Shown piece by piece: positions 57,056-64,000 of a stretch of DNA of 64,000 nt. The position numbers and the translations under genes are program-made. A model generated the notes under the pieces. It was not told where the DNA came from. It made no database searches and saw only the letters and a list, made by a program, of their open reading frames with translations. Numbering within the stretch: position 1 is the stretch's first letter; each line of letters opens with the position of its first letter. The stretch spans positions 62,001-126,000 of the forward strand of contig JAICDB010000002.1 in assembly GCA_020063565.1 (NCBI GenBank), written 5' to 3'. Source of the DNA: Clostridiales bacterium (GTDB lineage: Bacteria; Bacillota; DSM-16504; Desulfitibacterales; JAICDB01).

Positions 57056-57168
57056 ATGAGCTTTACCAATGAACAATTGGAAAGGTATTCGAGAAAGATA
57101 TTGGCCCGGAAGGGCAGCAAAAGCTTTTGGACTATATGAATATACCGGCTTGTAAGGCTGGATTTTAA
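57056..57168 (+). pseudogene. Remnant of a MoeB/ThiF/HesA-type adenylyltransferase
   Basis: An ATG with GGAAGGGGAG upstream opens MSFTNEQLERYSRKI, the typical start of MoeB/ThiF proteins. After the I the frame shifts; in the next frame GPEGQQKLLDYM continues the family sequence, then ends at TAA 57166. The nucleotide-binding and catalytic domains are deleted, so only about 35 codons of 250 remain. The original unit was probably cysK-moeB, sulfur transfer. Confidence 0.78.
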
Positions 57169-57180
57169 ATGCTATTAATA

Positions 57181-57209
57181 TTAAGGTTAGGGGAGATATA
57201 TGGTATAAT
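57181..57209 (+). promoter_or_regulatory. Extended -10 promoter of a small RNA
   Basis: TTAAGG, 17-base spacer, TGGTATAAT with the TG of an extended -10. Predicted start near 57216. Confidence 0.75.
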
Positions 57210-57215
57210 CTTACA

Positions 57216-57374
57216 AAAAGTCGTTGTTGCTACCAGGGAGAAGAATAACATGTCCGGTGGTCGTCTCTAACTCACCCCACTTAGAGGAAATTGATACACA
57301 TAGCCAGTAGTAGTCTAAGATTATAACGCACTAGGAAGCCCCTCACTGACTGTAAACAGTGAGGGGCTTTTTTT
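57216..57374 (+). ncRNA. Independent small RNA, possible 6S RNA
   Basis: A stretch of about 155 bases with its own promoter and a terminator (AAGCCCCTCACTG with CAGTGAGGGGCTT, 57336-57369, and T run) but no coding frame. The ends can pair (GTCGTT with AACG-C-AC; CTAC with GTAG), and CTCTAA/TTAGAG forms a hairpin near the middle, a layout compatible with 6S RNA. In Bacillus subtilis the 6S gene bsrA lies in a neighbourhood with a ThiF-family gene and cymR, which partly fits here. 6S identity is inferred and not certain. Confidence 0.6.
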
Positions 57375-57387
57375 AATACCTATAAAC

Positions 57388-57651
57388 CTAAAGATTGGAG
57401 TTGCCGGGGAAAGGGTACAGATTAGATACTATTATACCGTGGTACATTTCAAAAAAGGTCTTTAAATATTTTGCTGTTATTTCACTATGACTTTCTCCGG
57501 AAACAACCGCCAGAATTACCTTTTTCAGGTTCAGCTTTAACCCCTGGTGCCTAAATGCAAACCATCTTTCCAAGAAGTTATGTGTTAAGGCATTTATGCC
57601 AAAATCGGCGGTCTGGCACAGAGATGTATAGAATTGAGCATTGAAAAATAG
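57388..57651 (-). pseudogene. Remnant of a flavodoxin-like NADPH:FMN reductase
   Basis: On the minus strand an 87-codon frame without a start reads like the C-terminal half of an FMN-reductase/iron-sulfur flavoprotein: AQFYTSLCQTADFG, then FLERWFAFRHQGLKLNLKK, VILAVVSGESHSEITAKYL, FFEMYHGIIVSNL. A stop precedes it in frame, so the first half is gone. The pattern (strand, helix with His-rich turn, final strand) fits but the family assignment is tentative. It lies between the small RNA terminator and another terminator. Confidence 0.5.
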
Positions 57652-57691
57652 CTAATAGTCATGCATCATAATTTATTCACTTAATAAAGAA

Positions 57692-57720
57692 ACCGGAAAA
57701 TTTCCGGTGTTTTTATTTTT
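57692..57720 (+). terminator. Orphan terminator
   Basis: ACCGGAAA and TTTCCGGT, then GTTTTTATTTTTTT. No intact plus-strand gene ends before it, so it may be a relic of a lost gene. Confidence 0.75.
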
Positions 57721-57968
57721 TTTAAAAATTTCATGTGTTCTTCATCTTTATATCGAGAATGTGAACTGGGGCTAGAGGGATATAAACATTGTTAGCAGTA
57801 GGTTACAGCAGTATTAAAAAAAGATGATTGATAAAATATTTGCCAATTTTATTTTCATAAAATTTTCATTTCACTTGCACAGTTTTTTTAATAATTATTT
57901 GTATACTGTTATTAAACTAGCGAAGAAAAAAATGTAAATTTACAATTCTAAAAAAGGAGAGATTTGTT
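57721..57968. other. AT-rich spacer, no gene seen
   Basis: About 250 bases, no convincing coding frame. The part 57840-57945 upstream of the rhodanese contains TTGCAC and TGTATACT, but their spacing is not promoter-like. Confidence 0.4.
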
Positions 57969-58354
57969 ATGACAACTGTAGAAGCAAGACAATATCTTTG
58001 TGAAGTCCCTGTGGGTAAATTTTATTTGGAACCGGGAGAACTGGACCTGATGTTTGAAACAGGACAAATAGCAGATTTTCAACTGGTTGATATCAGAGAG
58101 AAAAGCAGTTTTGAACTATATCACATAAAAAATTCAGTAAATGCACCTCTAAGTGAGTTTGAAAAGCACCTGGATAAACTGGCAGTTCAAAAAGTATCAT
58201 ACTGATTTGCAACACCGGTCAAAAGGCATCATTTGTCAGCCCGCTGCTTACTGTTTTGAAGTATAAAGTAAAAATTTTACATCACGGTATAGAATGTTAC
58301 AGGGATATCGGTGGTGAATACCTTGAAATGGGTATAAAAGGAAGAAAAATTTGA
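57969..58354 (+). pseudogene. Rhodanese-like sulfurtransferase with internal frameshift
   Basis: The first frame (57969-58205) has the rhodanese start (FQLVDIREKSSFELYHIKNSVNAPLSEF) and ends at TGA after KVSY. In the -1 frame from about 58200 the sequence resumes with LICNTGQKASFVSPLL, the catalytic Cys loop, then IECYRDIGGEYLEMGIKG, and stops at 58352-58354. Both parts together make a normal 128-residue domain. Either a recent frameshift, a sequence error, or programmed frameshifting; no classical slippery heptamer was seen. AAAGGAGAG lies before the ATG. Confidence 0.8.
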
Positions 58355-58356
58355 TA

Positions 58357-59124
58357 ATGGGATTTTATGGTTTATTCATATATGCTCTTGTGGGGCTGAC
58401 CGGTGGTTTTATCTCAGGATTGGCAGGGATAGGAGGGGCAATAATAATGATTCCGATGCTTTTGTATGTCCCTCCTTTATTTGGGCTTGAAAATTTAGGC
58501 ATTCAATCCATCAGCGGGATAACAATGTTTCAGGTTTTAGTTGCGTCAGGAGTGGGTATGTTGGGACACCGTAAGTCCAATCATGTTCACCCCAGTTTGC
58601 TGAAGACAATGGGCAGTGCAATAGTTGCCGGTTCTTTAACAGGTGCGCTGTCCTCAAAATATGTAGGGACGAATTTTCTCGAAGGAGTCTTTGCAGTGCT
58701 GGCGCTGGCTGCAGCTGTATTAATGTTTTTACCGAGGAAAGAAAGTTCTTCACTGGAAGTTGAATTTAATAAACCTTTAGCGGCTGCAATAGCTTTTGTT
58801 ACAGGTATACTGGCAGGGTTGGTAGGAGCCGGCGGTGCATTTATTTTGATTCCGTTAATGCTTTACGTATTAAAAATACCTTTACGTGTTACAGTTGGAA
58901 CTTCACTTGCCATAGTATTTTTTTCGTCGCTTGCAGGAGTGATAGGAAAGCTTGGTGTTGGTCAAGTACCTGTAGTGATAACTCTAGCCGTCGTACTTGG
59001 CGTTACCCCGGGAGCAAGGTTAGGAAGTATTATAAGTAAAAGAGTACCGGTAAGAGCTTTACATTACCTGCTGGCAGGCTTAATAGGCTTGTCAGCTTTA
59101 AAGATATGGAGCGGGATATTTTAA
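58357..59124 (+). CDS. TauE/SafE-family sulfite or sulfonate exporter
   Basis: 255 residues with eight predicted transmembrane helices in two similar halves. Conserved family segments GFISGLAGIGGAIIMIPML and GILAGLVGAGGAFILIPLM start each half. It is directly coupled to the rhodanese gene (TTG 58351 overlaps its TGA; ATG 58357 is the alternative). Linked to a rhodanese, an exporter of sulfur compounds such as sulfite or thiosulfate is likely (inference). Confidence 0.88.
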   Translation: MGFYGLFIYALVGLTGGFISGLAGIGGAIIMIPMLLYVPPLFGLENLGIQSISGITMFQVLVASGVGMLGHRKSNHVHPSLLKTMGSAIVAGSLTGALSSKYVGTNFLEGVFAVLALAAAVLMFLPRKESSSLEVEFNKPLAAAIAFVTGILAGLVGAGGAFILIPLMLYVLKIPLRVTVGTSLAIVFFSSLAGVIGKLGVGQVPVVITLAVVLGVTPGARLGSIISKRVPVRALHYLLAGLIGLSALKIWSGIF

Positions 59125-59253
59125 AGATTGCAGCATAAATATGAAAAACTTCATATTTTCTTCATTTTTATCTCACAATTTCATTAAAAAAGGAGATTAC
59201 AATATAAGTAACACAATAAAAGTACATAGTTGATTTAAAGGAGGAATCTTCTT

Positions 59254-59586
59254 ATGAGAATGAAATTAATAATTTTACTGGCGGTAGCTCTTTTAGTGGT
59301 GGTAGCCATTCCTGTTTTTGCTGCAGGCAACGATACTCCTGTTGTAACAACAACCCCTGAAGATGAAGAGATTCAGCAGTTAAATAAGCAGATGTGGCAA
59401 ATTAGGGAAAAAATAGCAGAGAAAAGAGGGGAGCAGCTACCTGAATATGATGAAGAGTTCTTTAACCAAATGTATGACTACTGTAACAGGCAAATGGGAG
59501 GCATGATGGGTCCTAACGGTATGATGGGAGGATATGGTCCTCAAAATAGCAATTACGGAATGAGCGGAGGTATGATGGGCTGGTAA
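59254..59586 (+). CDS. Secreted Met/Gly-rich small protein (DUF2680-like)
   Basis: 110 residues. A clear signal peptide (LIILLAVALLVVVAIPVFAA) is followed by a Thr/Glu-rich linker, a charged helix (QQLNKQMWQIREKIAEKRGE) resembling DUF2680 proteins, and a C terminus rich in Met and Gly (GGMMGPNGMMGGYG, SGGMMGW) with two to three Met clusters. Met-rich tails bind copper or silver in other proteins; that role is only a guess. AAAGGAGG at 59237 precedes the ATG. A terminator follows. Confidence 0.78.
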   Translation: MRMKLIILLAVALLVVVAIPVFAAGNDTPVVTTTPEDEEIQQLNKQMWQIREKIAEKRGEQLPEYDEEFFNQMYDYCNRQMGGMMGPNGMMGGYGPQNSNYGMSGGMMGW

Positions 59587-59597
59587 TTCTCCGGGAA

Positions 59598-59630
59598 ACG
59601 GCAACTTTCTAAATTAAGTTGCCGTTTTTA
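59598..59630 (+). terminator. Terminator after the Met/Gly-rich gene
   Basis: ACGGCAACTT and AAGTTGCCGT form a 10-bp perfect stem with an 8-base loop, then TTTTA. Confidence 0.88.
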
Positions 59631-59633
59631 ATA

Positions 59634-59802
59634 GTACAAGAAATTATGCTTGCATATTACCTGTGGATAAATTTCTTGTACGTGGAGGTTTATGTCATTA
59701 ATAGGAGGGTCACAGCGAAGCGTCCTAGAGAACCAGGGGTTCGGCTCTAGAAAAAACAAAAGCATTGCCTTTAAAAGTCGAATGGCATGAAATGATTTAG
59801 AG
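59634..59802 (+). repeat. R2 structured repeat, second copy
   Basis: Left hairpin GTACAAGAAATT with AATTTCTTGTAC (59634-59645, 59670-59681), perfect, with a 24-base loop starting ATG and ending GTGGATA. Then GGAGGGTCACAGCG (59704-), an inner hairpin CTAGAG-AACC-AGG-GGTT-CGG-CTCTAG (59725-59750), and CAAAAGCATTGCC ... GGCATGAAATG (to 59802). Same order and length of elements as the copy at 49850 but with compensatory changes in the stems. It begins directly after a terminator. Confidence 0.8.
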
Positions 59803-59826
59803 AGAAATCTATATGGGGTGATTCAA

Positions 59827-60522
59827 ATGCAGAAAACCATCAGCATACTGGTTATAGATGATGAAGAAAGAATTCGTTCTCTAGTGAAGATGTATCTCGA
59901 AAAAGAAGGTTATAAAATAGATGAAGCGGTTGATGGAGATGAAGCATTAGAAAAAGTAAGAAATAAGAGCTATAACCTGTTAATACTTGACTTAATGCTT
60001 CCGGGCACAGATGGTCTAGCAGTTTGCGGGCAGGTACGTGCTTTTAGTGATGTTCCCATAATAATGCTTACTGCCAAAGGTGATGAAGTGGACAGGCTAG
60101 TAGGCTTTAAAATGGGTGCAGATGATTATGTAGTAAAGCCATTTAGTCCTCGGGAACTTGCTTACAGGGTCAAAGCACTTCTCAGGCGTACTGAAGGCAG
60201 GCAAAGAAAAAACGAAAACCAAAAGCTGCAGTTTGCGGGTTTAATCATTGACCTGGAAGCCCATAGAGTCTTTGTTGAAGAAAAAGAGGTAACTCTTACA
60301 CCAAAGGAATATGATCTATTATGCTTCTTGTCCAGAAATAAAGGTCATGTATTTTCCCGGGAAAAGATTTTTGACAAAGTATGGGGTTATGAACATTTTG
60401 GAGATCTAAGAACTGTCGATGCCCATATTAAGAATTTACGGGAAAAAATTGAAAAAAATTTCAAAAGAAAATATATTCACACTATCTGGGGAGTGGGGTA
60501 TAAATTTGAGGTGGTAGATTGA
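59827..60522 (+). CDS. OmpR/PhoB-family response regulator
   Basis: 231 residues: receiver with acidic pocket DDEE, phosphoacceptor Asp in LILDLMLPG (about 53) and Lys of VVKPF; then the winged-helix DNA-binding domain (TPKEYDLLCFLSRNKGHVFSRE, HIKNLREKI, TIWGVGYKFE). ATG 59827 follows GGGGTG; a GTG at 59818 overlaps that site. Overlaps the kinase gene by 4 bases. Its leader contains the R2 repeat. Confidence 0.95.
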   Translation: MQKTISILVIDDEERIRSLVKMYLEKEGYKIDEAVDGDEALEKVRNKSYNLLILDLMLPGTDGLAVCGQVRAFSDVPIIMLTAKGDEVDRLVGFKMGADDYVVKPFSPRELAYRVKALLRRTEGRQRKNENQKLQFAGLIIDLEAHRVFVEEKEVTLTPKEYDLLCFLSRNKGHVFSREKIFDKVWGYEHFGDLRTVDAHIKNLREKIEKNFKRKYIHTIWGVGYKFEVVD

Positions 60523-62288
60523 GGGAGACTATAGCATTAAAATTATGGTTGCTGATTGTATTACTGGTTTCCATAACCCTTTTAGCAGTAGGACTTTCTT
60601 TGAATACTCTCCTGGAAAACTTGTATTTCGATATTGAGGCTCGGTCAATGATTAATCAAGGTAAAAAGATAGATGCACTGATGAGGGGAACTGCGACTCC
60701 CAGAGCGCTTTCACAGGAAATGGATATTATAAGTAGTTTTATTGAAGGCCATGTTATGGCTTTTGATAGAAAGGGAATGATCGGAGCCTGTGATTCTGAA
60801 ATGCCAATGCAGCCGGGCATGCATTTGAAGGGGGAGGAAATTGAAGAAGTCCTTAAAGGGAATATTGTCGTTCGAAGGGGTAGAAATTTTGGTTTTAAAA
60901 AATCAATGCTGATGGTGGCAATTCCCATTGAAGAAAATAATGAGGTACTAGGTGCCATTATGCTTTTTAAGCCGGTTGAACCGATAGCCGCAACATTAAA
61001 TAATTTTCGCAGGCTGATCCTTTTAACTGCTATTGGCGCAATTATTTTGGCTACTATTGTTGGTTTTTTCATATCTCGCAAAATCGCCAGACCAATGTTA
61101 ATTATGAACGAGGTTGCTAAAAGGGTGGCAGCCGGTGATTTTACTGGAAGGGTGCCGGTAGAAACCCAGGATGAAGTAGGCAATCTGGCAAAGACAATTA
61201 ACTTTATGTCTGAAGAACTTGAAAAAAATATTGGCGCCCTCTCTACTGAAAAGGAAAGATTATCTAATATCCTAAAAAGTATGGATAATGGTGTGATAAC
61301 TTTTACTGGTGATGATCAGGTTATTCAGGCAAACCCGCAGGTAGAAAAAATTCTGGGAATAAATTTTGAGGAACAGTCAATAAAAGAACTTCCTTATTGG
61401 AATAAGGTCAGAAATTTAATACGGAAGGCCCGTGAGAATGAAGTTTTTATGGAGGATGAAATTGAACTTGATAACAAAACGATCGCACTGAGGGCCGCTC
61501 CACTTAAAGAACAAGAAAATGGTACACGGGGAGTAGTATTAGTTTTGCAGGATGTTACACTTAAGAAAAAGGCAGAAAAATTAAGAAGACAGTTTTTATC
61601 AAGTGTATCTCATGAGTTAAGGACTCCTTTAAGTCTTTTGCAGGGATATGCAGAAGCCTTGGCTGACGGAATGGCTACAAGTGCAGAAGAAAAAAATGAA
61701 TATCTTAAAATAATTTCAGAGGAAGCGACAAGACTAAATCGTATTGTAGACGACCTGGTTGATTTGAATGCCATGGAAGCCGGCCAGTTAACACTCAATA
61801 TGAGTGAGTTTTATTTGCAAGATGTCATTGAAAGTATAGTTCGCATCTTTAAGCCTGCTGCTGAGGAGCAAAATGTTCAACTGGAATATCACTTACAAGA
61901 AGAAATACCCTTGTTTTACGGAGATCAGGGCAGGATAGAACAGGTTCTGATAAATCTTGTCAATAATGCAATAAAATATACTCCTAGTGGTGGGAAGGTA
62001 ACTTTGCAAGTAGAGTATCAAGATGATAAATTTATAATTAAGGTAAGTGATACGGGAGAAGGGATTCCGACCGAAGATTTACCTCATATTTGGGAAAGGT
62101 TTTACAGGGTTGATAAGGCTAGAACAAGAAAGACAGGCGGTAGCGGATTGGGATTGGCAATAGTTAAAAGCCTGGTAGAGGCACACAAAGGTAGTGTAAA
62201 TGTTAGAAGCAGGCTGGGGGAAGGAAGTACTTTTACAGTAATACTACCCCGGTCAGACTCGGAAAGAAAAAAATTTACGAATGGATAA
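60519..62288 (+). CDS. Membrane histidine kinase with HAMP and PAS domains
   Basis: 589 residues. Two transmembrane helices (about 8-29 and 163-185) around an extracellular domain of about 130 residues, HAMP, PAS (about 245-350), HisKA (SSVSHELRTPLSLLQGYAE, His about 371) and HATPase (DQGRIEQVLINLVNNAIKYT, DTGEGIP, GGSGLGLAIVKSL). WalK/ResE-like architecture. The TTG start overlaps the regulator's stop, GGTGG upstream. Stimulus unknown; neighbouring genes point to redox or sulfur stress. Confidence 0.94.
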   Translation: MRETIALKLWLLIVLLVSITLLAVGLSLNTLLENLYFDIEARSMINQGKKIDALMRGTATPRALSQEMDIISSFIEGHVMAFDRKGMIGACDSEMPMQPGMHLKGEEIEEVLKGNIVVRRGRNFGFKKSMLMVAIPIEENNEVLGAIMLFKPVEPIAATLNNFRRLILLTAIGAIILATIVGFFISRKIARPMLIMNEVAKRVAAGDFTGRVPVETQDEVGNLAKTINFMSEELEKNIGALSTEKERLSNILKSMDNGVITFTGDDQVIQANPQVEKILGINFEEQSIKELPYWNKVRNLIRKARENEVFMEDEIELDNKTIALRAAPLKEQENGTRGVVLVLQDVTLKKKAEKLRRQFLSSVSHELRTPLSLLQGYAEALADGMATSAEEKNEYLKIISEEATRLNRIVDDLVDLNAMEAGQLTLNMSEFYLQDVIESIVRIFKPAAEEQNVQLEYHLQEEIPLFYGDQGRIEQVLINLVNNAIKYTPSGGKVTLQVEYQDDKFIIKVSDTGEGIPTEDLPHIWERFYRVDKARTRKTGGSGLGLAIVKSLVEAHKGSVNVRSRLGEGSTFTVILPRSDSERKKFTNG

Positions 62289-62432
62289 CAGTGGAAAATT
62301 TTATTTAAACCTCCATAATTTTTTCAAAAAAACTTCACAAAATCAACAAATTTCATTCCTATAATATTAATAAGCTTTATTAAAAGCTTTCTCCTACCGA
62401 CCCAATTAATATTTTTTTATCATTGTAGTGAC

Positions 62433-62463
62433 GTAGTACTAGCTTTAGTACTACAATTTTTTT
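62433..62463 (+). terminator. Terminator after the histidine kinase
   Basis: GTAGTACTA and TAGTACTAC form a 9-bp stem with a GCTT loop, followed by CAATTTTTTT. Confidence 0.88.
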
Positions 62464-62517
62464 CTATTTTCATGTGAATAATATTACAATTTGGGATCAT
62501 ATCCGAGGTGATATTTG

Positions 62518-63486
62518 ATGCTTAAAAAAGAAATCAAAAAGTTAATGTTAGTTACTTTAGTTATATCAATACTTATGACATTAATACCTGTAATACCTGC
62601 TTTTGCTGAAGGTGAGAAGACCCTGACCATGAAGCAACTGAAATATTCCATCTGGCCGGAATATGACCGTTTTCCGGATGTCCTGGTTATTTATACCGGA
62701 ACCTTTGTGAATGATACCGGTGAGCCATTTGCTGGGAAATTGCGGTATAAGATCCCCAAAGATGCGGACATAAATATGGTTTGTGAGACAGAAAACGGTA
62801 TGTTATGTCAAAGATATATCGTGGAAAAGGATAACCCCGATTATGATGTAATCGTTTGGAAGCCTTCACACCCAATCCAGCCTGGAGATGAATTTCCCGT
62901 TATGATGGAATACTATTATAAACCTTTTGCTGCCGGAACTAATCCCAGGTCTTTTACTCAAATCTTGAGACCTGCATTTCCGGTAAATGACTTAACAGTG
63001 GAAATTAAAGCTCCTCTAGGATCCGGTGAAGTAGCATTATTACCTGAAGCAATGAAAACAGGAACTGATTCTAAAGGTTTTTCTAATTATTATTACCAGT
63101 ATTCCAACTTAACTACGGATGATAAGCTTCAATTTTCTATTGCATATAGTAGAGACAGCAGTGATCCTGCTGTGATAACCAATACAGAACAGGGTGGACA
63201 AACTTCCCAACCACAGATAAAGGAAGATTCACCTCTAAATTCTGCTATTATTGTTCTTTTTGCGATATTTATAGTTCTCTTAACAGTTTTATTGTACTTT
63301 GCAGTTTCCACTAACAACCGCAACCGGAGAGCAAAAAAAGGAAAGAAAGCTAGTAAGAAGAGCAGAAAAAAGGATAATGTCACTTCAAAAAAGGCGGAGA
63401 AGCGCAAACTTCGCCAGGCGTTGCTTGATGGTAAGATAAGTGAAGAGACTTATAAAGAACTTTTAAAGGATATTGAGAAAGAGTAA
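62518..63486 (+). CDS. Secreted, membrane-anchored protein of the cytochrome c maturation locus, unknown
   Basis: 322 residues from ATG 62518 (GAGGTGAT upstream). A signal peptide ends near PAFAEG; the outside part (about 27-215) is beta-rich with conserved-looking GTFVNDTGEPFAGKLRYKIP and WKPSHPIQPGDEFPVMMEYYY. Then a low-complexity linker, one transmembrane helix (about 237-259), a basic stretch (NRNRRAKKGKKASKKSRKK) and a SHOCT-like end (LRQALLDGKISEETYKELL). The outside part resembles proteins found next to ccm genes; function unknown, possibly heme or apocytochrome handling (inference from position). Confidence 0.75.
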   Translation: MLKKEIKKLMLVTLVISILMTLIPVIPAFAEGEKTLTMKQLKYSIWPEYDRFPDVLVIYTGTFVNDTGEPFAGKLRYKIPKDADINMVCETENGMLCQRYIVEKDNPDYDVIVWKPSHPIQPGDEFPVMMEYYYKPFAAGTNPRSFTQILRPAFPVNDLTVEIKAPLGSGEVALLPEAMKTGTDSKGFSNYYYQYSNLTTDDKLQFSIAYSRDSSDPAVITNTEQGGQTSQPQIKEDSPLNSAIIVLFAIFIVLLTVLLYFAVSTNNRNRRAKKGKKASKKSRKKDNVTSKKAEKRKLRQALLDGKISEETYKELLKDIEKE

Positions 63487-63506
63487 GACTCTTAGGGGGA
63501 TAATTT

Positions 63507-63911
63507 ATGAAGCAGTCCGGAAAAATTATAATTGGAATTTTAATAATCGTGGCGGCCATAGGTTATTTAATTATTTCAGGAACTTCAAGTTTTTCCGGCT
63601 ACCAGGTAGAAATCAGCGATTTGTTTGACAGTGAAAAAGATTATAAAGACGATTACTTGCTTGTTCCGGGAAAGCTTGTTGGTGATAGTGTAAATTTTGA
63701 TGGGGAAAACGTCCAGCTCACTTTTTCGGTAACAGATGGAAAATATGAGCTGCCTGTAATCTATAATGACATTGAACCTGATAATTTTCAAGATGGTGCG
63801 GAAGTATTTTTGGAAGGGTTTTATGATAAGGAAAATAACATTTTTAAAGCTGAAAGAGTAACGACAAAATGTCCTTCAAAGTATGAAGGCGAAAAGGCTT
63901 TAGCAGAGTAA
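63507..63911 (+). CDS. ccmE: Cytochrome c maturation protein CcmE, CxxxY type
   Basis: 134 residues. One N-terminal helix (about 7-24) anchors a beta-barrel that carries heme to apocytochrome c. In classical CcmE the heme binds a His in HxxxY; here the site is Cys122-Pro-Ser-Lys-Tyr126 (TTKCPSKYEG), the CxxxY variant known in some sulfate reducers and archaea. GGGGGAT precedes the ATG, and ccmF follows 24 bases later. Confidence 0.9.
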   Translation: MKQSGKIIIGILIIVAAIGYLIISGTSSFSGYQVEISDLFDSEKDYKDDYLLVPGKLVGDSVNFDGENVQLTFSVTDGKYELPVIYNDIEPDNFQDGAEVFLEGFYDKENNIFKAERVTTKCPSKYEGEKALAE

Positions 63912-63935
63912 CGCTTGGCAAAGGAGGTGCCTATA

Positions 63936-64000
63936 ATGGCCCAAATTGGCTATTTCTCCCTGCTTCTAGCGATAGCAGTTAGTATATACACAATTGCAGC
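63936..64000 (+). CDS. ccmF: Cytochrome c heme lyase CcmF, first codons only
   Basis: ATG at 63936 after AAAGGAGGTG, then a hydrophobic start MAQIGYFSLLLAIAVSIY, as in CcmF, which begins with GYFSL-type sequence and a transmembrane helix. The remaining part lies beyond the right edge. Together with ccmE it marks a System I cytochrome c maturation locus. Confidence 0.75.
   Translation, partial: MAQIGYFSLLLAIAVSIYTIA

Overview
The window looks like a chromosomal segment of an anaerobic, low-to-moderate GC Gram-positive bacterium of the class Clostridia, probably a Peptococcaceae-like lineage. Reasons: Gram-positive ribosome binding sites (AGGAGG class) with frequent TTG and GTG starts, a SCIFF peptide gene, the rapZ-yvcK-whiA block, rpoN, a membrane pyrophosphatase, TRAP transporters, and the start of a cytochrome c maturation (Ccm) cluster. 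The assignment is inferred from gene content; no marker such as 16S rRNA is present.

Layout. 1-5.6 kb: a sigma-54 activator (cut by the left edge) and a sigma-54 promoter driving a LarA-family racemase and a complete TRAP transporter. 5.6-8.2 kb: a small membrane protein gene and a chemoreceptor on the minus strand, the latter behind a cyclic-di-GMP-I riboswitch. 8.2-13 kb: uvrA and uvrC. 13-21.4 kb: a HAD phosphatase, two PHP hydrolases, rapZ, yvcK, whiA, an acetyltransferase, a DUF1405 membrane protein and rpoN. 21.5-29 kb: SCIFF, an aspartate aminotransferase, then a fructose PTS with ptsH and ptsI. 29-38.6 kb: a DeoR regulator and the lower glycolytic genes gapA-pgk-tpiA-gpmI-eno, then secG and hppA. 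38.7-43.3 kb: esterase, HD protein, rnr, smpB and tmRNA. 43.6-54.7 kb: a sodium:solute symporter with a 45-residue partner, an NtrB/NtrC-like pair, a second sigma-54 promoter, a second TRAP transporter and pxpABC (5-oxoprolinase). 54.7-58.3 kb: remnants of four genes around cymR-like and cysK genes, an independent small RNA gene, and a frameshifted rhodanese. 58.3-64 kb: a TauE-type exporter, a Met/Gly-rich secreted protein, a two-component system, an unknown secreted membrane-anchored protein, ccmE and the first codons of ccmF.

How it fits together. RpoN, two sigma-54 activators and two near-perfect -24/-12 promoters lie in the same window, suggesting that organic-acid uptake (TRAP 1 with LarA; TRAP 2 with 5-oxoprolinase) is under sigma-54 control. 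Sugar use is organised as two blocks, each headed by a DeoR paralogue.

The most unusual material is intergenic. One dispersed repeat family (R2) has three copies, all at Rho-independent terminators; in two of them the stems differ in sequence but still pair. A second family (R1) has three copies and supplies the last codons of pgk. The cyc-di-GMP riboswitch, the candidate 6S-like RNA and a decayed copy of the smpB 3' end are further points of interest.
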